DNA of 64,000 nucleotides from Ectobius pallidus (Eukaryota > Arthropoda > Insecta > Blattodea > Ectobiidae), in assembly GCA_964059195.1 (NCBI GenBank), contig CAXKWD010000007.1, forward strand, positions 155,915,269 to 155,979,268, given 5' to 3'. Positions within the stretch are counted from its first letter, which is position 1. Every line of letters begins with the position of its first letter. Under the pieces are notes generated by a model that did no database searches, was not told the DNA's origin, and was given only the letters and a program-made list of their open reading frames with translations. A program made the translations under genes and the position numbers. This document shows positions 45,405 to 56,660 of this stretch, piece by piece.

Positions 45405-46130
45405 TGATGTAACAAAGTGCCAAAATGCTTTTGTTTAATCAGTTATAATTTCAATTATGTTATGCAGAAAATTAAGTTCTTTTTTAAAATCGATTTCCGA
45501 GTTAAGCTCCAGATTGATACGTTAAGCAGGACTTACGGAAGAATAAAGGTGTACTTTTTAAAAAATCAGATTAAAATCGTCCAACATCAGCAGAACTATA
45601 CAGATTTGTGATATCTTGATAATCGCACCACTCACATAAAAATACAAAAAAAAAAAAATGTCAAATTGGCCGGCTACGGTATTTGAACCAGGAACCTCCA
45701 GAATGCGAGTCCAAGATGTTATCATCTCGACCACCTCGCTCAGTTTAACAATTGAGTTTGATAAGCATTGTGAAATAATAGTGTTATTTGTCATAGCTAA
45801 CTGTAATGCAACTTCCAAAGCCGTATATGATTAGATACTGTAAAATAATATGTTGTCATGATAACTTATTTGTATTTGATAAATTCTTTCTAATATATTT
45901 TTCATAAAATAGGCACTGAATTGGGCTTTCCTCCGGTACCGTTCAATCGATTTGCTCCAATATCAATAGGCTTCTTCCCATGGGCGTTATAAATGCGTAT
46001 ACCAAGTTTCATGAAAATCCGATAAAGCGTATTCGAGTTATCGCGCCTACAGACACACGGACGGCCGGACAGACATTTTCCAGTCCCCCACACGATCTTA
46101 TAAAGTACCATTCTGGCACTTAATAACTAG
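45405..46130 (-). repeat. R1 repeat interrupted by a SINE-8 fragment
   Basis: The left part (ACAAAGTGCCAAAATGC...) and the middle and right parts (TTTGTCATAGCTAACTG to CCATTCTGGCACTTAATA) are collinear with 29735-30262. About 200 extra bases at 45550-45755 include SINE-8 (45655-45745, reversed head GTATTTGAACCAGG) next to an A13 run. Confidence 0.7.
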
Positions 46131-46594
46131 AGACCGTATTTTTTGGTAACAGCGATAAACGCGAAATTTTATAAAACAGTTTTTCTCAGCTGTATTTATC
46201 TTTTTACTTGCGTAAAACAGCACTCTTACGCAAATTGAATCCACGAAATATCGAAAAAATTGTTGGATTTCGCGAAATGTCTAATTTGTAAGCGCGAAAC
46301 ACGTCCATTCCATACATTGAGTAATGTACACAAAAATTTGATTTATAATCGTAATACTTTGTTTAAATGTGATTTTTTCCTTCATTTCTTACAGCGCGCT
46401 TCCTTTTCTGCTATTTCTATGCCAAGAAGTTATCGATACATGTGACCAATTGCAGCAAAGACTGGGGAATGATCATTGATCACAATACACTCCTTTTCTG
46501 CTATCTCCGTGCCGAGTTTATCAAATTTCGTATTTTATCCACTGTCGAAGATAAGAAGAAAGTTTTAATTATTGTATACGCATAAAATACAGTG
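46131..46594. other. Unassigned sequence with the R13 block
   Basis: 46137-46200 matches 25276-25330 inverted (GATAAACGCGAAATTT). No gene. Confidence 0.4.
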
Positions 46595-46890
46595 AAAGTG
46601 TTCCCTATAACAATCCATGGAGGCCCAGAGGGTTCCAGGAGGTTGAGACTCCCAGATTTTTAGACAATTGGCACATGAAGGTGGTAAGGTTGTCAGCCTT
46701 ACGCACCGGCCGCCTTTACCTCCAGGATTGCTTCTGGTACTCATTTCTTTTAGAGGCTGAGTCGACCTCAGGGCCATAGTGCCACCTGAAGGATTATGCC
46801 AATTGACAAACTCCATTGACCTCATCGGGGATCGAACCAGCGACCTTTCGGTTTGTAGCACAGCGCCTCAACCACTATGCTACGGCGTAA
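46595..46890 (-). mobile_element. SINE-7
   Basis: The minus strand begins with a tRNA-like head, GCCGTAGCATAGTGGTTGAG and B box GGTTCGATCCC. Its body includes GGTGGCACTATGGCCCTGAG and GTAAGGCTGACAACCTTACC. A single copy here, so only the tRNA-like head and overall form identify it as a SINE. Confidence 0.65.
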
Positions 46891-47490
46891 ACTCATAAAA
46901 TACAGTACATATAAATATTCTTTCAACTGCATGGCTCGTGTAGAATTCATGTAGCATAATGCACCGTTTCCATATTGAACAAAGCAAGTAAAAAATAAAA
47001 AATAAAACTTTCACGTGCCGCCAATTAATTGAAATTATAATAATATCTCTTACTTCTTATGAGCTAGAATTTCCTGTGCAAGTAGATACCTGTTTCTATG
47101 CAGTTTTTTTAACTTCCTTTCCTTTCATTCTTTGCAACAAAAGGTAATGTCGTCGGCTTTTCCGAAGGCTACTCTAGCAAAAACTCAATGCTCAAGTTGG
47201 CATTGCTGGTATGTCGTCTTCCATTGCTCTTAACATGAAAGAAGACCAGACCCTGGGATGTGATTCCCATATCGTTACTTTTACTGACAGTTAAATGACC
47301 GGTTTGTATCATCATGACGTCTTGAATGGAATTAATTTGTGGGATTTTATCGAGTGAGCCTGTTTTATCATAGGCAAAACCCACGAGAGATTACGAATTT
47401 ATCGGTATATTCGCGAGGACGAAGTTCGAGCAAATTTATCTGATGTTACTCGTAATCTAATTTTAAAACGTTTGCACTTAAAAATTAAAA
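46891..47490. other. Unassigned sequence
   Basis: A 71-codon minus-strand frame at 47169-47384 is not recognised and has no splice support that I trust. Confidence 0.3.
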
Positions 47491-48044
47491 ATCCCTTTAG
47501 GCAGGCCTACAGGCTGAGGTAGATTTCGAAGTAATTTTGGTTTAATTTATTATCGCTGCGCAACACTCTTCTTCTTTAGCTTTGGCATGACAAACCCGCA
47601 ATAATAACAGCAAAAAAGAGGAAAGAGCACTTTTTCAAACATTCAAATCTCACCTCCACTCATACCCCCAAAACCTCCGAATCGTTGGTGTCACTGTCCA
47701 TAGGAAGTACTCTAATTTATTCCAACAAAGTTTCCCTCTATACTTCATAGGGGCCGAGATATAAATTTTTCAAAATTTCAACCCCCTTGGGTCAATTTTG
47801 CTCATTAACGATCTTGTCCGAACTATTGAGCCTAGAAATAACATAATAAAATTTGGTTCAAATATCTTCAAAATTACGGCAGCTAGCGTGTAAAGATATA
47901 AATATATATATTACAACAATTTTCTTTGGACGGGCAAAGAACGGGTACTTAGGGAGGCATGAAACGTAAAGATATGAAAGAATTTTTGGAAAGTCATGAC
48001 ATCGTATCGATTGCAATAGGTAGATTTTTCTTCGAAATCTACCT
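47491..48044 (-). mobile_element. R3 element, copy 1
   Basis: The ends are GAGGTAGATTTCGAAG (about 47516) and, at the other side, a hairpin made of AGGTAGATTT and AAATCTACCT (48018-48044). The inside shares AATTTTGCTCATTAACG, GTATAGAGGGAAAC (inverted) and GCATGACAAACCCGCAATAA with the copy at 60158-60856. Beyond the GAGGTAGATTTC end both copies share AGGCAGGCCTACAGGCTG-like sequence. Confidence 0.7.
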
Positions 48045-48789
48045 AAAAATCATATTTTGAAGAAAAAACTATGTAAATTTATTTTCTATTAAGATTTGGA
48101 AAAAGCGTATCGCGTCCTTTTTACAGAACAAAATTAATGCGCATATTATTATTTTTGTTCTGTAAGTGACGAATTAACCGGCCAGATTGTGGTAAAGAAT
48201 TTAATTGTTATGTTTTAGTTTAAGTAGGTATTCTCTATTGATTTCCCAAGCAAAGAGACAATTCGGCATTTCGTTTGTTTGTCTGTAAATTTCTTTCTAA
48301 CGCAGTCACTTCCAAACGCGTTTTCCTATTATCTTCCAGTTTGGCGTCAATGTTCCTTGAAGTAAATAAAAACGACGTATGTATAAGAATTTTTATTTTT
48401 TATTGTTTCAAGATGGTGGCTATTATAATGGCTCCGTTTCATGTCATGTTCACCTTATTTCAACGATTTTAGCCAAACTGTTCATGCAATAACAATTTAA
48501 GAATACTTCCACTTCCAAGTGTAAAATATTTTATTTGTTCTAATAACTTTTTGATGCAACTCTAAAGGCTTACCGGCTGCTTGCAAATTTGTTTATCCAG
48601 TCACGCGTTGTTCCGTTTTCTTCCAAATTTGACATGATATAGGCTACGATGCGCACGAAAGGATTTTTTTTTTTTTTTTTTTTTTTTTTGCTCTGCTTCA
48701 AGACGAAAAGCAGAATGCCGTTCCAAGAAGAAAAGCAGACCTTAAATTTATTAGGTCTTGTTACAAGACTAGTAGTATATGTTCCTAAA
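48045..48789. other. AT-rich sequence with a T27 run
   Basis: The poly-T run is at 48663-48689. No gene. Confidence 0.45.
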
Positions 48790-49050
48790 AAAACTAAAAT
48801 CCGTGGCGCAGCATCCCCGAAGAGACCAGGACTACCATTCGACAGCTGCGTCATCTGCTCTAGGCAGATGGCAGGACTGGGGTGGCATAATTTTCTTGAT
48901 CGGAGCCTGTACTGTTTAATTAAGTAGCTCCTCAGTCTGATTCACAATCAAGAAGCCGAGTACACTCCGTTCCAGGCCTCCTTATCTCATAAAAATATTA
49001 GAAAGTTTCGAGGATCGAACCCGGGTCTGCAGATGCTTAGCTATACTACC
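48790..49050 (-). mobile_element. SINE-6, near full length
   Basis: It starts CCGTGGCGCAGCATCCCCG and includes CTGCGTCATCTGCTCTAGGC and AAGTAGCTCCTCAGTCTG. It ends with the reversed tRNA-like head (GAGGATCGAACCCGGGTCTG). Confidence 0.75.
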
Positions 49051-49115
49051 ACACGTATTTCGTGTAGGTTATGTAATTAATCCTTCGATTGACCACACCA
49101 GTAGCTTATCATTTC

Positions 49116-49542
49116 TTTCTTTCTTCCTTTCTTTATCTTAGTTTTACCTCTCCCTTTTAGGATTTAAGCGACCCAAGCCGCCCGGGCCTTACAGGGCCGC
49201 GACCTGTCGGGAGAGGGATTATCTTTGGATCACATAATACTTTCTTGACCAGACAAGGACATGGAGGGCCCCCCCGGATGAGTGTTGAGCCCAATGCCGG
49301 GCCACCTCCGAAACAACACGAACACATAGGACGAGACACACCATACACACACACTCACTCACTCTCTCCAAACAAGGCGAGGATGGGATGAAGGTGATAA
49401 TGACGGCCAGATGATATCTGGGGACCACAAGGGCCTAAAGTTGTCCGATGTTTGTCTCACAGGTGAGGAAAACCCCCAGAAAAACCCCCACCTAGGTAAC
49501 TTGTCCCTACCAGGAATCGAACCCGGGCCCGCTGCGGTGGAC
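49116..49542 (-). mobile_element. SINE-2, full length
   Basis: Same family as 33227-33680, inverted. A TTTC-rich tail is at the left. It is flanked by TATCATTTC at 49107-49115 and 49543-49551. The reversed head ends CGCTGCGGTGG. Confidence 0.88.
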
Positions 49543-49551
49543 TATCATTTC

Positions 49552-50027
49552 GTACACAAATTATAAAGTGCTGTTACAGAAACCTTGCTTCTGATTAAAT
49601 CAAATACAGTATCAGACACCCGTTCTGACTGACTTATTTGGTTCTTACGGAAGTGTGAACACTGTGAACGGAATCGTGCTTGACTTTATTGTTGTTTATA
49701 GTTACAATTAGTGCTATTGCATAAAAGTGGGAATGAGGTCAGGTTAGGTCAGGCCACTTAAGATGTTACTCGTTAATTGTTAAATAGATTGATCTTTAAT
49801 CGGTCAGTGATAATTGTTTTAACGAGCTGTTGTTTGCGTGGCCTCTGTGAACTATTCCTTTTAAAGAATCCATCCAGCTGAACGAGAATATGGAAATGAC
49901 ATTTGCTCAAAACGAATCTGGAACAACTGATACGCGTTTCAAGATATAATCTGCTGACAGATGACAGGAACTTATGCCCCCTAATGACCCCTCCCACTTA
50001 TTTGTCATACAAGAGTCTCAAAGTTTA
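49552..50027. other. Unassigned sequence
   Basis: About 475 bases without a recognised gene or repeat. Confidence 0.35.
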
Positions 50028-50153
50028 TCTCTATACATATAAGAGGCTTTGTCCTGACTGACTGACTTAATGACTGACTGACAGAGGATCAACGTAGAAC
50101 CTAAACTATAATAGGTAGAGACTTGGAATTCTGACATTACCTTCGTTTCATCC
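50028..50153 (+). mobile_element. Helitron 5' end, truncated
   Basis: TCTCTATACATATAAGAGGC followed by (GACT)n and CAACGTAGAACCTAAACTAT matches the outer 5' segment of the Helitrons at 1614, 6193 and 21698. It stops at CTTCGTTTCAT and joins the R10 block directly. Confidence 0.7.
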
Positions 50154-50300
50154 CTAACAGGTATGGTGTGTAGAAGCAATGGGGTACAAAGTTGTACATC
50201 CTCTATAAGCCATAAGAAGCTATATCAAGCGTTTTTTAGGGAATAGTTTGAGCGTGATAAGTCGTTCTTCCTCATTTTAAATTCTGCATACTAATTTAAG
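50154..50300 (+). repeat. R10 block
   Basis: GGTGTGTAGAAGCAATGGGG, AGCTATATCAAGCGTTTT and GTTCTTCCTCATTTTAAATT recur in the same order at 63050-63200. In both places the + strand reads VCR(T/S)NGV then SISHKKLYQAF, so it may be eroded coding sequence. A mariner remnant lies near both copies. Confidence 0.5.
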
Positions 50301-50304
50301 GACG

Positions 50305-50618
50305 AAATCGTGTTTGGTTTCTGTAAATCGCTCCCAGTGATTTCCATCTTTTCCTACAACTCAAGAAATGACAGAGAATGGCAGAGGAGGAGATGTTTGT
50401 CACACAGTGGTTCAAATCCCTTGCGGCAGACTTGTACGACACAGGTATTCTAAAGTTGTTTCTACGGTATGATAAATGTTTCAATTCCGGTGGCGATATG
50501 TTGAAAAATAGCTGAAAACTTTCTGTATCTGTTGGAATATAGCCTACAGTGTATGTCCATGAAGTTGTTTTGTTTCTGTAAACAGCCCCAGGGAAAGTTA
50601 ATGTATGGACGCGCCTCG
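50305..50618 (+). pseudogene. mariner-type transposase C-terminus
   Basis: The + strand reads FKSLAADLYDTGILKL then RYDKCFNSGGD and ends in the terminal repeat GGACGCGCCTCG|TA at 50608-50620. Only the last part of the transposase and one end remain. Confidence 0.7.
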
Positions 50619-51623
50619 TATTTTGTGTCAGATAGGCCTACCTCCAGATAGAAATGTTGTTTTATACTCACGAAAAAGAAATTTGTGAGTTTTTGCGAAT
50701 TGTTCGTTTTTAGTGCGAAATTTTGCTATGTGAACGAAATTTTATTTTTCAAGGAATAGCTCGAGTTTTTGAAAGTTGTTTTTTCTTTCTTTCTTTTCTT
50801 TTCTTTTCTTTTTTTAATAAAAGAACTTAAACGCTATGCTTGTTGAGAGTCGAGTAGGCCATGTTAAGTGTCCACTTCATGATATTCTTATTTTTGCAGT
50901 TTTACGGCAAAGTCAGTAACTTATATGAATTCTGTAGGTTAAAAGGAACATTACAACCTTAAATCTGACAGTTTTAGGTTATGTAAGTGTCCACTTTTCA
51001 AGATTTATCTTAAATCTGTGTTTCTAAAAAATCACAGCTTGATAGAAAGCAATATAATCTCCGTTAAAAATCTTATTAAAATATAGGCCTATGCTGAAAG
51101 CTATTCAAGCAATGCATCTTCTAGGATAGAACAACGAGAATCATTTAGGCAGCTGACTCTTTAATTTCTTCGCTACATTTTTTAAGAAAGTTTCGTTTTT
51201 CGCTATTTTTGGAGAACGGCTCCGAATATTTTTATTTTATTTTTATAGTAACAACCGTAGGCCGCCTTGTTCTATGGTAACACTAAATTTTTTTTCGAAG
51301 CATTTGTTACAACATGCTAGCAATATTTTCCACTAACTTAAACTTTTAATCCTAGAATTTCCTGTTTTCCCCCCTTCATTACAAGGTCTCCGAAGGGGGC
51401 AGGGTTCATGGAAACCATTAAATGAAATATGAAATGATTTTAAGTGAGGAAAGTGAACGTGTAATTATTTTTCTATTCGTTTTAAACTCACTTGGTTGCA
51501 TTTGGAATACGATGCTCAAATTTGCCTTCCTGGTTTCTGTTTCATTTCGGTTCTATCTAGCCCATTCTAATATTTTTTTGCACGACGTAACTAATTAGTG
51601 GTGCTTGCGAATATTGTTGCCGT
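50619..51623. other. AT-rich sequence with an R2 scrap
   Basis: 51180-51310 (GTTTCGTTTTTCGC, GAACGGCTCC) resembles R2. No gene is seen elsewhere in the interval. Confidence 0.4.
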
Positions 51624-52520
51624 CGATCGTAACTTGACATTCACACACGCAATCTGGTTGCTATGAAAACAAAAGAAATCTCAGTGCTGTAAAAATTACA
51701 AAAAGCATACGTGCCGTAAGTAAAACCATCATAATACAAGCCTTTATCGAAGACCGGAACCAAGGCCCCCTAGTTTGTAGCGATTTTAACAGGACAAATA
51801 TTCAGTCCCCATAACAACGAACACATGCGAAACACTTTCTGAAATAAACATCTATTTTCAATAATGTATATACATAATATTTTCAGCTAATATCTCAATT
51901 AATATAATTAAATTGATATAAATAATCATCGTGCAAAAAATAGCATGCAATACTCGTTCCGTAAGCGCATAACGGGTCTCGGAAATTGAAAAAAACCCGG
52001 CGCAAGCGCCTCGTTTTTTGAAACTCTTTCCTCGAGCCGTATGCACCGCTTACGGAACTAGTATCGCAATATACTATTACATACTACAGCCAAATAATAG
52101 TATATTGCGATACAAGTGCTGTAAGGCACGTTTATGGGTCGAGGAAACAGATTGAAAACCCGAGGCGCAGCCGAGGGTTTTTAAGTTTTCGAGACCCGTA
52201 AATGCCTTTACGGCCCGTGTATTGCATGCTATTTTTTGCACGATGATTATTTATATATTAATTTAATTATATTAATTGTGATATTACCTGAAAATATTAT
52301 ATAAATACATTCTTGAAAATAGATGTTTATTTCAAAAAGTGATTCGCATGTGTTTGTTGTTATGGGAACCGAATATTTGTCCTGGGGGCCGTGGCCATAA
52401 AGGCTTGTATTATGAAGTGTATCGTAATGAATTATGACGTGGCGCTTGGACCGTAAGTAATTTAACCTCATCGCAACGGCCATAACAACAAGACTGTGTG
52501 GGAATGTCAACTTACGATCC
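51624..52520. mobile_element. ~900-bp palindrome with a perfect 19-bp central stem
   Basis: Arms of about 430 bases mirror each other: TAACTTGACATTC at left against GAATGTCAACTTA at right, then ATAATACAAGCCTTTAT, AATAAACATCTATTTTCA and CGTGCAAAAAATAGCATGCA with their mirrors. The centre is a stem GTATCGCAATATACTATTA (52061-52079 with 52095-52113) around a 15-base loop. CCGAGGCGCAGCCGAGGG near 52167 is a small internal palindrome in the right arm. The arms are diverged, and no transposase or TSD was found. Confidence 0.75.
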
Positions 52521-53202
52521 ATGTAAAGAACTTTCGTAAGTAACACTTACTAGCTAAGGAGTGCAAAAATAACTTTAAAATCACAATTATGACACTGTTA
52601 TTTTATACAGTATTGAAAAGACAAACACTCGAAAAATAAAGTGGTTCTGCAAAAGTAATTTAAAACAAACAAACATAGATCCCTCCAAAATTCAACCATT
52701 AAATTTACGATATTTAATTTCTCACGCTACTTATAAATCTGTGCCGGACTGCATAGAAAACAGTTAATACAATGATTAGGCTCATGGATTATTTCTTGTG
52801 CCCCTATTCTGTAAATTTTACATGCACTTTAATTTTTTTTTTTTTTTTTTAGTTTTCTCCGTTATTGTATTACAAATTCGTGGCAAACTATTGTATCCTA
52901 TAGGACACATAATGTATTTAAGGATTAAGCTCTGATGCAACTGAAGTGTCGCTCGCACATTAGACTTTCTTTAAATAAATAAATGGTGCAAAAATACGTT
53001 GCACAAACTTTCTCGCATATACGTGTTAAAGGCTAGCACAGAAAAAATTAAATTAAAGAGACAATTCAATTTTACGTATTACGTATTACGGAAAGCATCA
53101 GGGTCGATCTTTATGTTCAATGCTTTTGCCGTGAAATAAAGTAATAATAATAATAATAATCAATGGCAGTAAAACTGCATATTATTAGTACTACTACTAC
53201 GG
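52521..53202. other. AT-rich sequence
   Basis: It includes a poly-T run at about 52833 and a short (TAA)n run at 53142-53160. No gene. Confidence 0.45.
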
Positions 53203-53690
53203 GAAAATTCAAATATAAGTCGCACCTTGGGATGAGTCGGTCCCACCCAACCTATCCTCACCCATGCAGTTTCTTTTATACCATGATCTAGCGAATTCTT
53301 CTGTCCTAGTATTATGAAGAAACTCGTGACTGGACGTTGGAGGTGTGATGTCTTACCGCTAGACGAGAGGTGGCAGGCTGACAAACCTTGCGGGAGATAT
53401 AATATGCCACATTTTCGAAACCTACAAACAGTGTATCGTACATTATTCGAAAATGCAAGGGCGCTTCGCTACGGCTGCCGCCTCCGCTTCGCGCACTTAA
53501 CTATGTGATTAGTGTTATTCATTATTTAGCTATGTGAAGAGGCGGATACAAGACACTTGCGACAATATACAAGGGCAGTTGGTCACTCTGCTTCGCTCAG
53601 AAACAAAATACATCACACAGTCCGTGCAAATGTGAATATCGAATGGGGGAGCTTAAGGGGCGACTTATATTTGAATTTCGCCACTACTAC
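53203..53690. mobile_element. R11 TIR element inside a (TAC)n microsatellite
   Basis: The left end AAATTCAAATATAAGTCGCA and the reverse complement of the right, AAATTCAAATATAAGTCGCC, match over about 20 bases. ACTACTAC flanks both sides; the tract at right continues to 53745. The inside includes TACCATGATCTAGCGAATTC, also at 56560-56580. No transposase. Confidence 0.78.
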
Positions 53691-53828
53691 TACTACTACT
53701 ACTACTACAACTACAACTACAACTACTACTACAACTACTACTACTTAGGTTATATTGCACGCTTTAACTGCATGTAGGTCATATCACATGTTTAGTAGGC
53801 TATGTTTGCGTGAACCATTAGTCTATAT

Positions 53829-54556
53829 CAGCATTTCTTAACCTTTTTGAACCCGAGGACTTCTAAAATGTCTAGAAAACTTTACGGACCCTTAATTTTG
53901 CATCCCATTGTTAAAAGTAGATTATATGTATTCCTATATTCTTAATATTTGGGGTATTAAATTATAGGTCGTTATAACGAAATACATTTTTTTTTAATCC
54001 GACGGAAACACAGTTATTGAATTGGAATGAAACTATTGACAGTAAAATTAGATTTTGAACAGACTTTAATATGTATTACCATTTTGATAATATAATTACT
54101 AATTAGGAATTATGTTATTACTCACTTTTAATGAGACGGTTGAGCTTGTCGCCTCTTGCAGAGTTCCTGGATATTTGGCTTAATATTAGTCAAAGTTAGT
54201 CGAAGATCAGCAGATACATTAAGTCGGTTTCTGTATTATGTTTTTAGTTAAACGAGCGATGAAAATCCCTTCTCATAAAGATAGGTTGTTGAAAACTGCA
54301 TGGTGCCTCTAATAACAAAATTAGGGTTTTGAATGAAAGAGGGAACCATAGACGTCAGTGCATCAGGGGTTTGAAACTGTGGCCCGTAACTGCAAAAGTA
54401 AGGAAACTTGCAATATGACCTGTATTTTCGAAGATTTTAAAAACTTTGACATCTAGTGTCCATTTTATGTGAAAAATTTCTACTTCTTTACTTCCCACTT
54501 ACTTTATGATATTTTTTAATTAATTATATCTGCGCACCATAGGTTGAGAAACGCTG
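53829..54556. mobile_element. hAT element with exact 8-bp TSD
   Basis: It is flanked by GTCTATAT at 53821-53828 and 54557-54564. The left end CAGCATTTCTTAACCTTTTT and the reverse complement of the right, CAGCGTTTCTCAACCTATGG, are hAT inverted ends. At 728 bp it is far too short for a transposase gene, and I see no catalytic motif. Confidence 0.9.
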
Positions 54557-54674
54557 GTCTATATTAACAACTCATTCGCGTCATGTTTCTATTGTTTAGT
54601 GATATCTTCTAATGCGGTATTCAGTTTAAACGATTATAATATCCAGTGACATAGCGGCAATGTGTTATGGAAAA

Positions 54675-54815
54675 TAAGCAAGTCCTACAAACCCGGCGTT
54701 CGCCTTTGCGAACGAGGAAACCATGAAAAACCCAAGTCAATTTGGGCGGCCACGAGGTTTGATTTGAACTCAGGACCTCTTTCCTGTTAGCCCATAGGCC
54801 TACCACTTCGCTGTA
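54675..54815 (-). mobile_element. SINE-8 head fragment
   Basis: GAACGAGGAAACCATGAAAA, then reversed B-box region TTTGAACTCAGGACC, with a small TTTGA duplication relative to other copies. Confidence 0.6.
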
Positions 54816-55129
54816 ATTGGTTTTAGTGTGTTCATTGCGACTGAGCTAAACTGATTGCATTTCACAACAATAAGTACATTAGGTCTATAGTTTTCTTGTT
54901 ACTAGGGGCAACAAAATGTCATTCATATTTTAATTTACATGTATGTTCTGAAATTCGCATTTAAGTTGTCCTTATTTCGTTTTTATTTTGATATCTATTA
55001 CATGTACAAAGAAATGTTTTAAACAAAAAATGTTCATTTTAAATTTTTCTACAACTTTACCGTGGTAGGTTTTCATGTATCGCCTACTGTAATGGATATA
55101 ATCTAGAAAAATTGAAAATGGATACGAGT
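54816..55129. other. AT-rich sequence
   Basis: No gene or repeat recognised. Confidence 0.4.
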
Positions 55130-55555
55130 AAAGTACCCCTTAAGTCATTTTTGCAGAAATGCGGATATAGCCATTTTATTAGTCATATATAAGAGTTTCC
55201 AATTTTAAATTTTTATTAAAATCGTTAGAGCCATTTTTTCACAAATCAAATTTTTTAAAAAAGTTTTCATGAAAAGTCCCCTTAATATTTCAGTTATAAA
55301 ACTAAATTTCTGGGCGGTTCGACAAAATTTCGAAAAAGTGCTTAATTCAAAAAATGAAGTAAATACAATGAACCGTTTACCCGCTGTGCTTGTCCACAGA
55401 CGGACGGACAGACGGACATACGTCATTCCAAAAATACTTTTTTCGGTTTCTAGGCTTCATGAAACATGCTCTCCCGGTGTTATCTCGACTTCGATTTTTT
55501 GTCACGATCACAATACTTTCTCTATGCTACGTATATGCGAGAAAGTAAAACTAAA
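55130..55555 (-). repeat. R2-related repeat
   Basis: AAAGTCCCCTTAA, AATCGTTAGAGCCATTTTTT and the terminal CAATACTTTCTC / GAGAAAGTAAAA inverted motif place it in the R2 group, though it is diverged. It directly abuts SINE-6. Confidence 0.5.
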
Positions 55556-55559
55556 CTAA

Positions 55560-55850
55560 ACTCCGTGGCGCAACATCCCCGGAGGGACTAGGCCTACCAT
55601 CCGACCGCTGCGTCATCTACCATAGGCAGATGGCAGGATTGGGGCGTGTGGTCAGCATGTCGACTCCCACGGCCGTTAATGATGGTTTCCGTGACCGGAG
55701 CCGCTACTTCTCGATCAAGTAGCTCCTCAGTTTGTATCACGAGGCTGAGTGCACCCCGTTCCAGACCTACCTGTCTCAGAAAACTCCGAGGATCGAACCG
55801 CGGTTCCCTAGCCAGCGAGACGCTAACCACGACACCACGCAGGCGGTCTC
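55560..55850 (-). mobile_element. SINE-6, full length
   Basis: Best copy in the window: CTCCGTGGCGCAACATCCCC at left, CGACCGCTGCGTCATCTACC and GATCAAGTAGCTCCTCAGTT in the body. The reversed tRNA-like head is GAGGATCGAACCGCGG then GCGAGACGCTAACCACGACA. Confidence 0.78.
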
Positions 55851-55879
55851 TTTCATTATTTAGCTTAGGTATTTCCTTA

Positions 55880-56045
55880 CCTTAATCATTATATTGTTTC
55901 CTGGGCGGCATTGAGGACAATTGAATGCAGATAAGATATCGCAAAGATAGTGTCAGAGTATACCGGTTGGTGGCAGGATGTTTGCATAGCAACAGGATAA
56001 GGTATAACTTATTATAATAGTGCGGATCTGCCCTGCATTCCTGCA
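55880..56045 (+). repeat. Diverged duplicate of the sequence before exon 3
   Basis: TTGTTTCCTGGGC, GCAGATAAGATA, GTCAGAGTATACCG and CATAGCAACAGGATA occur here and again in the same order at 57617-57715, just before the micro-exon. The match fades at about CATTCCT. Confidence 0.6.
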
Positions 56046-56099
56046 GAATCATGACAAATTTTGCTCACAAGTTTACATTAGGCTTTAGATTCGATCAGG

Positions 56100-56660
56100 T
56101 GTACGCTGATGATGCAGTGTGTTTTACCCTTGGGGAAAAAAACAAAATATATAAGGTGCACTTTCGCATGAACCCGGCCGCAGTCGATGAGGTGTTTTCA
56201 GGACGTAAATATCCTGGGCACGGAGTCCTCTGGGAGGGACTTTAAGCTGGGGGGCCCGTGTCGTAGATTTACTGCACGTAAAAGAACTCCAAGCCTAAAA
56301 TAGAGCGTCTGGACAAAATTTCTCGGCCCTTTCACGTCCAAGAAATACCGTAGTTTCCGGAGAGGGGTTAAGGAGCGATGGGCTTACCACCTGTCCCTCT
56401 GCCCTCTCTAGGAAAATAAGCGTAACAAAATTCACATAGGTACAGAAACCTCCGCTTGGAGGCCCTACGCCCCAACAAGGGGGCACAGGAGAGAGAGAGA
56501 GAGAGACTTTCGCATGAGATGTATCCCGCCGGACCCATCCTCGGTGAAGCAGTTCCTTTTATACCACGATCTAGCGAATTCTTCGAGCATGAATAGCCTG
56601 ACAAACCGTTGGGTATTTTTAATATTTGGTACAAGGTGCACCCTCGAAAGAAACATATGT
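56100..56660. mobile_element. R11-related element interrupted by SINE-1
   Basis: 56560-56580 (TACCACGATCTAGCGAATTC) and AAGGTGCACTTTCG-type ends relate it to 53203-53690. SINE-1 splits it at 56172-56506. Confidence 0.55.
56172..56506 (+). mobile_element. SINE-1 with exact 12-bp TSD
   Basis: It is flanked by ACTTTCGCATGA at 56160-56171 and 56507-56518. It lacks the first half of the tRNA head and starts at ACCCGGCCGCAGTCGATGAG. It ends in (GA)n. It is the cleanest SINE-1 border in the window. Confidence 0.92.
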
